Source: an uncultured Porphyromonadaceae bacterium (lineage in GTDB: Bacteria; Bacteroidota; Bacteroidia; Bacteroidales; UBA11471). Taken from it: DNA of 25,445 nt. The stretch spans positions 1 to 25,445 of the forward strand of contig UQOX01000031.1 in NCBI GenBank assembly GCA_900542765.1, given 5' to 3'. The notes under the pieces are model-generated. The model was not told the DNA's origin. It searched no databases and was given only the letters and a program-made list of their open reading frames with translations. The translations under genes were made by a program, and so were the position numbers. Shown in pieces: positions 18,172 to 25,445 of this stretch (position 1 is the first letter of the stretch; the number at the start of each line of letters is the position of its first letter).

Positions 18172-19065
18172 ATGGCACAAATCAACTTAAAAGGTATGGG
18201 CGTTGCCCTTATCACACCTTTCAATGAAGATGAAACAATCGACTTCCCGGCTTTGGCCCGCCTTGTCGAATATCAAATACAAAACGGCATCGATTATCTC
18301 GTCGTCTTGGGAACAACCGCCGAGACGCCGACTCTCACCGAAGAAGAAAAAGCCCAGGTGCGCTCTTTTGTCATCGAAAAAGTTGCGGGTCGTGTGCCCA
18401 TCGTCCTGGGTATGGGTGGCAACAATACCCGTGCCATAGTCGATAGCCTTAAAACCCAGAATTTCGATGGCGTTGATGCCATACTCTCGGTAGTCCCCTA
18501 CTACAACAAACCCTCGCAGGAGGGCATCTATCAGCACTACAAAGCCATCGCGCAAGCCACCAAACTGCCGGTCATTCTTTACAATGTGCCCGGCCGCACC
18601 GGCGTGAACATGACCGCCGAGACCACCTTGCGCCTGGCCCGTGATTTTGATAATATCGTTGCCATCAAGGAAGCCTCGGGCAACATCACCCAGATGGACG
18701 ATATCATCAAAAACAAACCGGCCGATTTCATGGTCATCTCGGGCGACGACGGCATCACCTTCCCTCTTATAACCTTGGGGGCAGTGGGCGTCATTTCGGT
18801 AATAGGAAATGCCTTCCCCCGGGAGTTCAGCCGCATGGTGCGCCTCGCCCTCAATGGCGACTATGCGTCGGCACTGACGATACATCACCGCTTCACCGAG
18901 CTGTTCAGCCTGCTTTTTGTCGACGGCAATCCGGCCGGAGTGAAATGCCTCCTCCATGCCATGGGGTACATACAGAACCAGTTGCGGCTTCCGCTTGTCC
19001 CCACTCGCATCACCACCTACGAGAAGATACGCGACGTGTTGCAGAAACTCAACATTGTTTGCTGA
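18172..19065 (+). CDS. dapA: 4-hydroxy-tetrahydrodipicolinate synthase
   Basis: 297 residues. A class I aldolase-type TIM barrel that condenses pyruvate with aspartate semialdehyde, the first committed step of lysine and meso-diaminopimelate synthesis. The Schiff-base lysine is K166 (AIKEASGN), the catalytic tyrosine Y137 (ILYNVPGRTG), and T48-T49 lie in LGTTAETPTL. VVPYYNKPSQEG (Y110, Y111) is the family signature and supplies the proton-relay tyrosine. Cytoplasmic, probably tetrameric. It is the third gene of the ligA unit. Confidence 0.97.
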   Translation: MAQINLKGMGVALITPFNEDETIDFPALARLVEYQIQNGIDYLVVLGTTAETPTLTEEEKAQVRSFVIEKVAGRVPIVLGMGGNNTRAIVDSLKTQNFDGVDAILSVVPYYNKPSQEGIYQHYKAIAQATKLPVILYNVPGRTGVNMTAETTLRLARDFDNIVAIKEASGNITQMDDIIKNKPADFMVISGDDGITFPLITLGAVGVISVIGNAFPREFSRMVRLALNGDYASALTIHHRFTELFSLLFVDGNPAGVKCLLHAMGYIQNQLRLPLVPTRITTYEKIRDVLQKLNIVC

Positions 19066-19117
19066 CGCTGTGAACAATAGTCCTCTCCCGACGTTATAAT
19101 CCTAAAACCGTACAACT

Positions 19118-19579
19118 ATGATACAACGATTGCAATCCGTATATCTCTTTCTTGTTGCCGCTCTCGTGGCAACCTGCATGTTTATGCCCCTCACGACCAT
19201 CGTAACCCCCGAAGACACGGTAATACTCTCGTCGCTGGGAGCCTATACCCCCGCTCCCGAATCGAAACTCCTCTTCGAGATGTGGCCCCTTACCATCGTT
19301 GCCGCACTCGCGGCACTGTTGGCTCTGATCAACATATTCCTTTTCCGCAACCGTCCTTTGCAGATGCGGGTATGTCACTTTACGACCTTGTTGCTTGTCG
19401 CTTTCTATGTGATAGTGGGCATTTACATCTATGACCTCTACATTGCGCTCAACGGCGAAAGTTTGCAGTTGCAGGCCGCCCTCTCCATGCCGGTGGTGGC
19501 ACTCGTGCTCAATTACATTGCCTATCGCCGCATACGGGCCGACGAACGTCTTGTGCGCTCGGCCGACCGCCTGCGTTGA
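19118..19579 (+). CDS. DUF4293 family membrane protein
   Basis: 153 residues with four predicted transmembrane helices (about 6-26, 56-76, 84-106 and 120-138). It opens with MIQRLQSVYLFL, the hallmark of DUF4293, a Bacteroidetes inner-membrane family of unknown function, and ends in a charged tail (RRIRADERLVRSADRLR) on the cytoplasmic side by the positive-inside rule. It follows dapA by 52 bp and may share its transcript or have its own promoter; I see no clear TAnnTTTG in that gap. A perfect terminator follows. Confidence 0.88.
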   Translation: MIQRLQSVYLFLVAALVATCMFMPLTTIVTPEDTVILSSLGAYTPAPESKLLFEMWPLTIVAALAALLALINIFLFRNRPLQMRVCHFTTLLLVAFYVIVGIYIYDLYIALNGESLQLQAALSMPVVALVLNYIAYRRIRADERLVRSADRLR

Positions 19580-19600
19580 CCATTACAATGCTTCGTACAG

Positions 19601-19636
19601 CAAAAGCGCCGCACAGTCTTCTGTGCGGCGCTTTTG
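19601..19636. terminator. Bidirectional terminator between DUF4293 gene and miaA
   Basis: CAAAAGCGCCGCACAG (19601-19616) and CTGTGCGGCGCTTTTG (19621-19636) form a perfect 16-bp stem with a TCTT tetraloop. A4/T4 at the stem base serves both strands. It ends the + DUF4293 transcript and the - miaA transcript. Confidence 0.93.
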
Positions 19637-19665
19637 TATTTCATGGGTAGGGTCGGGGAGGCTAC

Positions 19666-20571
19666 CTATCCGCGCAGCCGTTTCTCGACGTAGGCAAACA
19701 GTTTCAGCCGGTCGTCGGGCGTGAACCACACGATGGTGTCGTCGCGCCGGAACCACGTCATCTGTTTGCGGGCGTAGACCCGCGTGTTGCGTTTTATCTT
19801 CTCGACAGCCGTGGGCAGGTCGTATGTGCCGTCGAAGTAGGCAAACATCTCTTTGTATCCTACCGTGTTGAGTGCATTGAGATGGCGGTAGGGGTAGAGC
19901 CTGCGGGCCTCGGCTTCGAGCCCGTCGCGCATCATGGCGTCGACCCGGCTGTTGATGCGCCCGTAGAGCTCCTCACGCGGGCGGGTGAGTCCTATCTTTA
20001 CGATGTCGAACGGCCGCTCTTTTTTCGTCTCGGTGCGCAGCGAGGAGTAGGGTTGCCCCGTCATGCGGCATATCTCCACGGCGTGAATCACCCGTTTGGG
20101 ATTCCGGCGGTCGACCTTCTCGTAGAAGTCGGGGTCGAGCCGTTGCAACTCTTCGAGCAGAACGTCGAGACCCTCCTCCTCGTAGCGGGTTACCACGGCA
20201 CGGCGCACCTCCTCGCTGATGGTGGGTATCTCGTCGATGCCGTTGCACACGGCGTCGATATACATCATCGAGCCGCCGGTGAGCAGCAGCGTGTCGTGGC
20301 GGGTAAACAGTCGCTCGATGAGAGCCAGGGCATCGGCCTCGTATTGGGCGGCGCTGTAATAGTCGGTGAGGGAAAGCGTGCCGATAAAATGGTGCGGCAC
20401 ACGAGCCAGTTGTTCCCGGGTGGGTGCTGCCGTTGCCACGACCATGTCGCGATAGAGCTGCCGGCTGTCGGCCGAGATGATGGGGCAACCCAGCCGTTCG
20501 GCCAGTTGCAGGCTCAACTCGGTTTTCCCCACGGCCGTGGGGCCCAGAAGTACGATGAGACTTTTTTTCAT
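19666..20571 (-). CDS. miaA: tRNA dimethylallyltransferase MiaA
   Basis: 301 residues. MiaA transfers a dimethylallyl group from DMAPP to N6 of A37 in tRNAs reading codons that start with U. Visible signatures: P-loop GPTAVGKT (10-17), catalytic-site D35 in [36 protein letters not shown], and the C-terminal [13 protein letters not shown] tRNA-contacting segment. Together with trmD and mnmE it makes three tRNA anticodon-loop modification genes in this window. It is separated from upstream pepT by pepT's own terminator, so it needs a separate promoter; none is obvious in the 30 bp upstream. Confidence 0.97.
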   Translation of the reverse strand: MKKSLIVLLGPTAVGKTELSLQLAERLGCPIISADSRQLYRDMVVATAAPTREQLARVPHHFIGTLSLTDYYSAAQYEADALALIERLFTRHDTLLLTGGSMMYIDAVCNGIDEIPTISEEVRRAVVTRYEEEGLDVLLEELQRLDPDFYEKVDRRNPKRVIHAVEICRMTGQPYSSLRTETKKERPFDIVKIGLTRPREELYGRINSRVDAMMRDGLEAEARRLYPYRHLNALNTVGYKEMFAYFDGTYDLPTAVEKIKRNTRVYARKQMTWFRRDDTIVWFTPDDRLKLFAYVEKRLRG

Positions 20572-20602
20572 GAATAGCGGCGCAGGGCGGTAGATACATT
20601 TG

Positions 20603-20650
20603 AAAAAAGGAGGGGGGAGGCCTTCGGTGGCGACGACCTCCTCCCTCCTT
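20603..20650 (-). terminator. Rho-independent terminator after pepT
   Basis: On the minus strand a 14-bp stem (20650-20637 with 20620-20607, one G-U pair) with a 16-nt loop is followed by a run of six Ts (20608-20603). It begins 12 bp beyond the pepT stop and separates pepT from miaA. Confidence 0.85.
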
Positions 20651-20661
20651 GAATGTCGGGG

Positions 20662-21885
20662 TTATTTCTCGGCCACGAGGCGGGCTATTTCCACAATCAC
20701 GTCGCGGGCTTTTACCATCGATGCGATGGGCACGAACTCATAGCGGCCGTGGAAGTTGAGACCGCCGGCAAAGATGTTGGGGCAGGGGAGCCCTTCGAAC
20801 GAGAGACGGGCGCCGTCGGTGCCGCCACGCACGGGAACCACCACGGGGGTTACGCCCACGTTTTTCATGGCCTCTTCGGCAAGGTCGACAATGTGCATGA
20901 CCGGCTCTATCTTCTCGCGCATGTTGTAGTATTGGTCTTTGATTTCGAGGCTGGCACAGTCGGGGAACTCCCGGTTGATTTTCCGCACGAGGTGCTCAAA
21001 CTCCTTCTTGCGGCGCTCGAAGCGGTCGCGGTCGTGGTCGCGGATAATGTAGCTGAGCGTGGTCTCCTCGACGCTGCCTTCGCACGAAATGAGGTGGTAG
21101 AAGCCTTCATAACCCTCGGTGTGTTCGGGAGTTTCCCAGCGGGGGAGCATGATGGCGTATTGTATGGCGACACGCAGTGAGTTGATCATCTTGTGCTTGG
21201 CGTAGCCCGGGTGCACGTTGCGTCCCTTGAAGGTGATGCGAGCCACGGCGGCGTTGAAGTTCTCATATTCGAGCTCGCCGATTTCACCTCCGTCCATCGT
21301 GTAGGCCCAGTCGGCGCCAAACCGTTTCACGTCGAAGTGGTCGGCTCCTTGACCTATCTCTTCATCGGGGGTGAATCCGATGCGTATCTTGCCATGCTTG
21401 ATTTCGGGGTGGGAGAGGAGGTACTCCATGGCCGATACGATTTCGGCCACGCCGGCTTTGTCGTCGGCACCCAGCAGTGTCTTGCCATCGGTGACGATGA
21501 GGTCTTGCCCGATGTAGTGCAGCAACTCGGGAAACTCGTCGGGGCGCAGTGCCACATTGTCTTCGGCGCAGAGCACGATTTCTTTGCCGTCGTAGTTCTC
21601 GACGATGCGAGGCGAAACTTTGCGGCCCGAGCAGTCGGGACTGGTGTCGAGGTGGGCGATGAATCCCACCGTGGGCAACTCCTTGTCGCTGTTCGAGGGC
21701 AGGGTGGCCATTAAGTATCCGTTATCGTCGAGCGATATATCGGAGAGACCTATGCGCTGCAACTCCTTTTCCAGTTCTTTGGCAAAAAACATCTGTCCCG
21801 GAGTGCTGGGCGTCATATGGGTCAATTCGTCCGATTGTGTATCGAAACTTACATAGTGCAGAAAACGTTTGACGAGATTTTCCAT
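20662..21885 (-). CDS. pepT: Peptidase T (tripeptide aminopeptidase)
   Basis: 407 residues, typical length. M20-family dizinc exopeptidase that removes the N-terminal residue of tripeptides. Metal-site motifs: AHLDTSPD (H78, D80), LLGADDKAG (D141), [12 protein letters not shown] (E175, E176), and [14 protein letters not shown] (D198). A C-terminal [11 protein letters not shown] supplies the last histidine. Between them lies the dimerisation lid domain (about 210-320). No signal peptide, so cytoplasmic, finishing breakdown of imported or internal peptides. Its -7 box (22004-22011) overlaps the promoter zone of the divergent nuclease gene. Confidence 0.97.
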   Translation of the reverse strand: MENLVKRFLHYVSFDTQSDELTHMTPSTPGQMFFAKELEKELQRIGLSDISLDDNGYLMATLPSNSDKELPTVGFIAHLDTSPDCSGRKVSPRIVENYDGKEIVLCAEDNVALRPDEFPELLHYIGQDLIVTDGKTLLGADDKAGVAEIVSAMEYLLSHPEIKHGKIRIGFTPDEEIGQGADHFDVKRFGADWAYTMDGGEIGELEYENFNAAVARITFKGRNVHPGYAKHKMINSLRVAIQYAIMLPRWETPEHTEGYEGFYHLISCEGSVEETTLSYIIRDHDRDRFERRKKEFEHLVRKINREFPDCASLEIKDQYYNMREKIEPVMHIVDLAEEAMKNVGVTPVVVPVRGGTDGARLSFEGLPCPNIFAGGLNFHGRYEFVPIASMVKARDVIVEIARLVAEK

Positions 21886-22003
21886 TGTAAAGCGGTTTTA
21901 TGAAGGTATAAATTCGGTTGATGTCGGGAGTCGGGTAGACTTTCGATTCGGCCGTTTTTCACCTTGGCGGCAGGGGAAACGACCTTTCTGTCGAAACATC
22001 AAA

Positions 22004-22011
22004 CAAAGATA
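22004..22011 (-). promoter_or_regulatory. Bacteroidetes -7 box for pepT
   Basis: TATCTTTG on the minus strand matches TAnnTTTG. It lies 118 bp upstream of the pepT ATG, predicting a leader of about 110 nt. The divergent nuclease -7 box is only 12 bp away. Confidence 0.5.
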
Positions 22012-22023
22012 CGGAAAAATATG

Positions 22024-22031
22024 TAAATTTG
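22024..22031 (+). promoter_or_regulatory. Bacteroidetes -7 box for the nuclease-mnmE unit
   Basis: TAAATTTG matches TAnnTTTG and lies 23 bp upstream of the nuclease ATG at 22055. Its upstream contact region coincides with the pepT -7 box. Confidence 0.6.
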
Positions 22032-22054
22032 CGTCACCAAACCGGTAAAAACAA

Positions 22055-22990
22055 ATGTCAGGCAATCGCAAGAAACGGAAAAATACGCCCAAGCGGGCAT
22101 GGAAGTCATTGCTGTGGGGCGTTCTTTTCTTCCTGCTGATAATGTGGGTGGCCTATTATTTCACGACCCCCATCGATACTATGCTGGGTACCCCCTCTTC
22201 GACGACGCGAAACTGGTTGGAGGCTCGCATTGCCTCCATAATGCCTCGCAAGCACACCCGGCCGGCTGTCGTGCATCGTCGTGTGGTGCATTACGATGAT
22301 TTGGAGATTCCGGCTCCCTTTACCGATGGGCGTCCCGACAGGCTTTGTACCTATGCCGGCTATACGCTCTCTTACAATACCGAGTGGCGGTTGCCCAACT
22401 GGGTGGCTTATGAATTGCTGCGCAGCGAACTGGCCGCGCAGGTTCCCCGCCGCGACAACTTCCGCCCCGACGAGTCCCTGCCCCTCGACGAGCAGGCCGG
22501 TCTGGCCGATTACCGCCGCAGCGGTTTCGACCGCGGACACATGGCGCCTGCCGCCGACATGCGATGGAGCGCCGAGTCCATGTCGCACTCGTTCTACCTC
22601 ACCAACATCTGCCCGCAGACACCGGGCCTCAATCAAGGCGACTGGAAACGCCTCGAAGACAAAATCCGTGATTGGGCTCGTGAAGATAGCGCCATCGTCA
22701 TCGTGTGCGGCCCCCTTGTCGCGCCCGGCGATACCACGATAGGTTCCCACAAGGTAAAAGTCCCTTCGGCCTATTACAAGGTGGTGCTCTCGCCCTATGC
22801 CGACCCGCCAAGGGGCATAGGCTTCATTTTCGAAAACATACCCGGTCGTCAACGACGGCCGCTCGACAGTTATGCCGTGACCATCGACAGTGTCGAGAAC
22901 CGGGTCCGAATCGATTTCTTTCCCGAGCTCCCCGACGAGATAGAACAATATATTGAATCGCAATATGACACCCAATACTGGAACTTCTGA
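22055..22990 (+). CDS. Membrane-anchored DNA/RNA non-specific endonuclease (NUC1 family)
   Basis: 311 residues. A very basic N-terminus (NRKKRKNTPKR) precedes one transmembrane helix at about 17-36 (LLWGVLFFLLIMWVAYYF). This suits a signal anchor with the enzyme outside the cytoplasmic membrane. The beta-beta-alpha-metal nuclease domain spans about 95-305: YNTEWRLPNWVAYEL, the catalytic DRGHMAPAADM (H162 as base), and NICPQTPGLNQGDWKRLE, where N193 should bind Mg. Family members cut DNA and RNA without sequence preference; Bacteroidetes members are commonly annotated as endonuclease G-like. Role here (nutrient nucleic acid turnover or defence) is unknown. mnmE starts within or just after its end, so the two are co-transcribed. 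Confidence 0.93.
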   Translation: MSGNRKKRKNTPKRAWKSLLWGVLFFLLIMWVAYYFTTPIDTMLGTPSSTTRNWLEARIASIMPRKHTRPAVVHRRVVHYDDLEIPAPFTDGRPDRLCTYAGYTLSYNTEWRLPNWVAYELLRSELAAQVPRRDNFRPDESLPLDEQAGLADYRRSGFDRGHMAPAADMRWSAESMSHSFYLTNICPQTPGLNQGDWKRLEDKIRDWAREDSAIVIVCGPLVAPGDTTIGSHKVKVPSAYYKVVLSPYADPPRGIGFIFENIPGRQRRPLDSYAVTIDSVENRVRIDFFPELPDEIEQYIESQYDTQYWNF

Positions 22991-23006
22991 CCTTCGCACC
23001 CCCTAT

Positions 23007-24407
23007 ATGCCCGAAGACACGATATGCGCCGTCTCTACACCGCCCGGAGTAGGGGGCATCGCCGTCATTCGCGTCAGCGGCGACAAGGCCATAACCATCG
23101 TCGATAAGTTGTTTCACCCCAAAGGACACGCAACACCGCTGTCGCAACGAGCCACCCATACGCTCGCTTTTGGTGAAATCTACGGTCAAGAAGGAGACCT
23201 GCTCGACCAGGTCGTCGTCTCCCTTTTCCGCACACCGCACTCCTATACCGGCGAAGACACGGTCGAAATATCCTGCCACGGTTCCACCTACATCGCCCAG
23301 CACATCATACAGGCTCTCATACACGGCGGTTGTCGCGGCGCCGCCCCCGGAGAGTTTACCCGGCGCGCCTTTGCCAACGGTCGCCTCGACCTCTCGCAGG
23401 CCGAAGCCGTGGCCGACCTCATCGCCTCCCGTTCGGCGGCCGCCCATCGCGTAGCCATGAATCAGATGCGCGGCGGGTTCAGCCGCGAACTGGCCGACCT
23501 GCGGGCACGCCTGCTCCAATTCGTTTCCCTCATCGAGCTCGAACTCGATTTCAGCGAAGAAGAAGTGCAGTTTGCCGACCGGCAACAACTCGTCGAACTG
23601 GCCCGCGACATCGAAACCGTCATCGCCCGGCTGGCCGACTCATTCAGCCGCGGCAATGCCATCAAGAACGGCATACCCACCATCATCATCGGCGAGACCA
23701 ATGCCGGCAAATCGACCCTCCTCAACGCCCTCCTGCGAGAAGAGCGCGCCCTCGTCTCCGACATACACGGCACCACCCGCGACACCGTCGAAGACATCAT
23801 CGACCTGCAAGGCATCACCTATCGGCTCATCGACACCGCCGGCATACGCGAGACCAGCGACACCGTCGAGAACATGGGCATCGAACGCACATTCGCCAAA
23901 CTCGCGCAGGCCGACATCGTGCTGTGGCTCGTCGACGGCACCCATAGCGACGCCCATGTGCAAGACTTGGCCCGGCGCATCGTCCCGCAGTGTCAAGGAA
24001 AGCAACTCTTTGCCCTCATCAACAAGACCGACCTGCTCTCACCTGCACAGATAGCCGCGAAACAAGAACTCTTGACCACCCTCCACATCGCTCCCGAGCG
24101 CATACTCCCCATCTCGGCCAAGAACAACCGCGACATCGACACCCTGCAAGAAGCCCTCGTAGCACTATCCACGCAGACCACCTCCGCCAACGACACCATC
24201 GTCACCAACGTGCGCCATTACGAAGCCCTTGTCCGTGCCCTCGAAGCCATACGGCGGGCCCGCCAGGGTCTTGCCGACAACTATCCCGGAGACCTCCTCG
24301 CCCAAGACATACGCGAAACCATGCACCACCTCGGCGAAATCACCGGCGAAATCACCACCGACGAAATCCTCGGCAACATCTTCAAAAACTTCTGCATAGG
24401 CAAGTAA
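23007..24407 (+). CDS. mnmE: tRNA uridine-5-carboxymethylaminomethyl modification GTPase MnmE
   Basis: 466 residues from the chosen start (MPEDTICAVS), matching the family N-terminus DTICA. Upstream in-frame ATGs at 22953 and 22965 would lie inside the nuclease gene. Domains: formyl-THF-binding N-terminal domain (1-120), helical domain, and an inserted G domain with GETNAGKS (229-236), GTTRDT, DTAGIR (276-281) and NKTD (339-342). The C-terminus ends FCIGK, with C463 being the invariant catalytic-region Cys. With MnmG it makes (c)mnm5U34 in wobble positions of tRNAs. The terminator follows 46 bp downstream, after which the DNA composition changes sharply. Confidence 0.97.
   Translation: MPEDTICAVSTPPGVGGIAVIRVSGDKAITIVDKLFHPKGHATPLSQRATHTLAFGEIYGQEGDLLDQVVVSLFRTPHSYTGEDTVEISCHGSTYIAQHIIQALIHGGCRGAAPGEFTRRAFANGRLDLSQAEAVADLIASRSAAAHRVAMNQMRGGFSRELADLRARLLQFVSLIELELDFSEEEVQFADRQQLVELARDIETVIARLADSFSRGNAIKNGIPTIIIGETNAGKSTLLNALLREERALVSDIHGTTRDTVEDIIDLQGITYRLIDTAGIRETSDTVENMGIERTFAKLAQADIVLWLVDGTHSDAHVQDLARRIVPQCQGKQLFALINKTDLLSPAQIAAKQELLTTLHIAPERILPISAKNNRDIDTLQEALVALSTQTTSANDTIVTNVRHYEALVRALEAIRRARQGLADNYPGDLLAQDIRETMHHLGEITGEITTDEILGNIFKNFCIGK
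24390..24407 (+). other. Possible attachment core at the mnmE 3' end
   Basis: The last 18 bp of mnmE, encoding FCIGK and stop, align with the 3' end of trmE/thdF that SGI1-type tyrosine recombinases use as attB. Putative mobile DNA begins within 260 bp, so this is a candidate attachment core. I cannot see the second copy expected at the far end of an element, which would lie beyond the window. The insertion could instead be in the AT-rich stretch downstream. Confidence 0.25.
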
Positions 24408-24658
24408 CTATCTGATTATCAATGAGTTAAATTGATTATAATCGATTGATATGGCGCTCTTTACGGGGCGCCTTTTTTGTTGCTCAAGTATCGTTGATAA
24501 TCGTTGCTAAGCCTTTTTACGCCATTTTTTGTACCTCCTGTGTACCTCACCACGAAAATCCGTGGATTATCGTTGGCAAGGTCGTGGAGAACTTTTACGC
24601 CATTTTACGGGATTTTACGGAGTTATACAAAAATATTGGAGAAATAAGGAGAAATAAC
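24408..24658. repeat. AT-rich, repeat-laden junction between mnmE and the mobile-element gene
   Basis: This 251-bp gap has no gene. It holds a 14-bp direct repeat TTTTACGCCATTTT (24515-24528 and 24593-24606) and two further TTTTACGG copies to 24621. It also has GTACCTC twice, 11 bp apart (24531 and 24542), and a related pair ATAATCGTTG (24497-24506) and ATTATCGTTG (24566-24575). Inverted elements are CCACG-loop-CGTGG (24550-24565) and the palindrome GATTATAATC (24434-24443). Clusters of short direct repeats beside an excisionase-like gene resemble integrase arm sites or a regulatory region of an integrative element. The assignment is inferred from position and pattern. Confidence 0.6.
24453..24478 (+). 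terminator. Rho-independent terminator after mnmE
   Basis: GGCGCTCT (24453-24460) pairs with GGGGCGCC (24465-24472, with G-U pairs) around a TTAC loop, followed by six Ts (24473-24478). A classic intrinsic terminator for mnmE. Confidence 0.85.
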
Positions 24659-25445
24659 ATGAGTAGCAACATTGAAATCAGACGAATCTGTGCGTGGTGC
24701 AAGCAAGAATTCATTGCGCATAAAACAACTACAACCTGTTGTTCGCACAGATGTGCAAACCTTCTGTATAAACAGAAGAAACGTGAGGCTTCTATTAAGG
24801 CTAACAACCAAATTGTCGAAAAAGTCATCAAGGAGAAGCCGATTGCAAAAATCAGAGACAAGCCTATTCTTACTATCACAGAAGCTGCTACATACATAGG
24901 CGTAACCCGACCTACTCTTTATGGCTATCTGAAAAGAGGTGAACTTAAAGCCATCCGACTTGGATATAAATTTCTATTGAAAAAGGAGGATATTGATAAC
25001 TTATTCAATAAGTCTATAGAATTTAAGATTCCGGTAAGAGACAAACCTTCCATTAATGATTTCTACACCACCGCCGAAGTCAAGGAGAAGTATGGCGTAA
25101 AGGATTCCTGGATATTTCATATCGCTAAGGAACATAATATTCCACGAACCTTTCATCGTGGAAAAACCTATTGGAGCAAAAAGCATATTGATGACTACTT
25201 TGCAAAGAAAGCTCCCGATCCTGAGATCAAGGAATGGTACAGCACGCAAGACATGCAGGAGAAGTTCGGCATGACACTGACGGCCATCTATTCTTTTGTT
25301 TCAAAGAATGCCATTCCCAAGAAGAAAGTCGGCATCATGGTATACTACTCCAAGAAGCATGTGGACATTGCCAAAGGTCTCATAGCTCCCGAAGAGCCCA
25401 AATACTACACCATTGCCGAAGCGATGGAGCGATTCAATCTGACAC
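24659..25445 (+). CDS. Tandem helix-turn-helix protein of an integrative element, 3' end beyond window
   Basis: 262 residues are visible, still open at the window end. The N-terminus has a CxxC-x12-CCxxxC cluster (C11, C14, C27/C28, C32), likely a zinc ribbon. Then follow repeated MerR/excisionase-like (HTH_17) units at about 70-115 (ITEAATYIGVTRPTLYGYLK), 135-182 (TTAEVKEKYGVKDSWIFHIA), 193-239 (STQDMQEKFGMTLTAIYSFV), and the start of a fourth at 249 (TIAEAMERFN). Proteins of this plan sit beside tyrosine integrases in Bacteroidetes mobile elements and are annotated as helix-turn-helix proteins. The start is fixed by a perfect AAGGAG (24646-24651) 7 nt upstream. Codons are AT-richer than in the chromosomal neighbours, supporting transfer. 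Confidence 0.85.
   Translation, partial: MSSNIEIRRICAWCKQEFIAHKTTTTCCSHRCANLLYKQKKREASIKANNQIVEKVIKEKPIAKIRDKPILTITEAATYIGVTRPTLYGYLKRGELKAIRLGYKFLLKKEDIDNLFNKSIEFKIPVRDKPSINDFYTTAEVKEKYGVKDSWIFHIAKEHNIPRTFHRGKTYWSKKHIDDYFAKKAPDPEIKEWYSTQDMQEKFGMTLTAIYSFVSKNAIPKKKVGIMVYYSKKHVDIAKGLIAPEEPKYYTIAEAMERFNLT

Noticed and set aside
24595..24897. 100-codon minus-strand ORF with hydrophobic stretches
   Set aside because: It is antisense to the HTH gene, which has a perfect Shine-Dalgarno and recognisable repeated domains. The hydrophobicity arises from complementing Lys/Glu/Asn codons.

Overview
The window looks like a chromosome segment from an anaerobic member of the Bacteroidales. Three things point there: lineage-typical proteins (DUF3078, DUF4293 and probably DUF6913 families), promoters of the Bacteroidetes TAnnTTTG (-7) type, and start codons that mostly lack Shine-Dalgarno sequences. 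The coding DNA is GC-rich, which makes many long antisense shadow ORFs. Genus cannot be settled from this window.

Left edge (1-1740): an 84-bp tandem repeat array open at the left edge, a DUF3078 outer-membrane protein gene (-), and a 54-residue rubredoxin (+). The two genes diverge from a shared promoter region.

Hydrogenase region (1795-12638): two divergent operons separated by 55 bp. The minus-strand operon runs hypC-hypD-hypE, then the structural genes hyaA (small subunit), hyaB (large subunit) and hyaC (cytochrome b), then the hyaD maturation protease and an unrecognised 64-residue protein. The plus-strand operon is hypF-hypA-hypB followed by a SAM methyltransferase. Together they hold a complete HypABCDEF set plus a membrane-bound, Tat-exported, group-1 uptake [NiFe] hydrogenase. 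The small subunit has all six proximal-cluster cysteines of the oxygen-tolerant (group 1d) type, which is the most interesting biochemical signal here. A 9-bp-arm inverted repeat sits between the operons. Functional reading: periplasmic H2 oxidation passes electrons through HyaA FeS clusters to the HyaC haems and then probably to menaquinone.

Housekeeping region (12731-24407): K+/H+ antiporter and trmD (-); ligA, a probable DUF6913 gene, dapA and a DUF4293 gene (+); miaA and pepT (-); a membrane-anchored NUC1-type nuclease and mnmE (+). Strong hairpin terminators separate convergent or consecutive units at about 12674, 19601, 20603 and 24453.

Right edge (24408-25445): after the mnmE terminator the DNA becomes AT-rich and repeat-laden. 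It then enters an ORF, cut by the window end, with a Cys4 motif and at least four tandem MerR/excisionase-like helix-turn-helix units. This gene has a perfect Shine-Dalgarno, unlike its neighbours. I read this as the end of an integrated mobile element next to the 3' end of mnmE.
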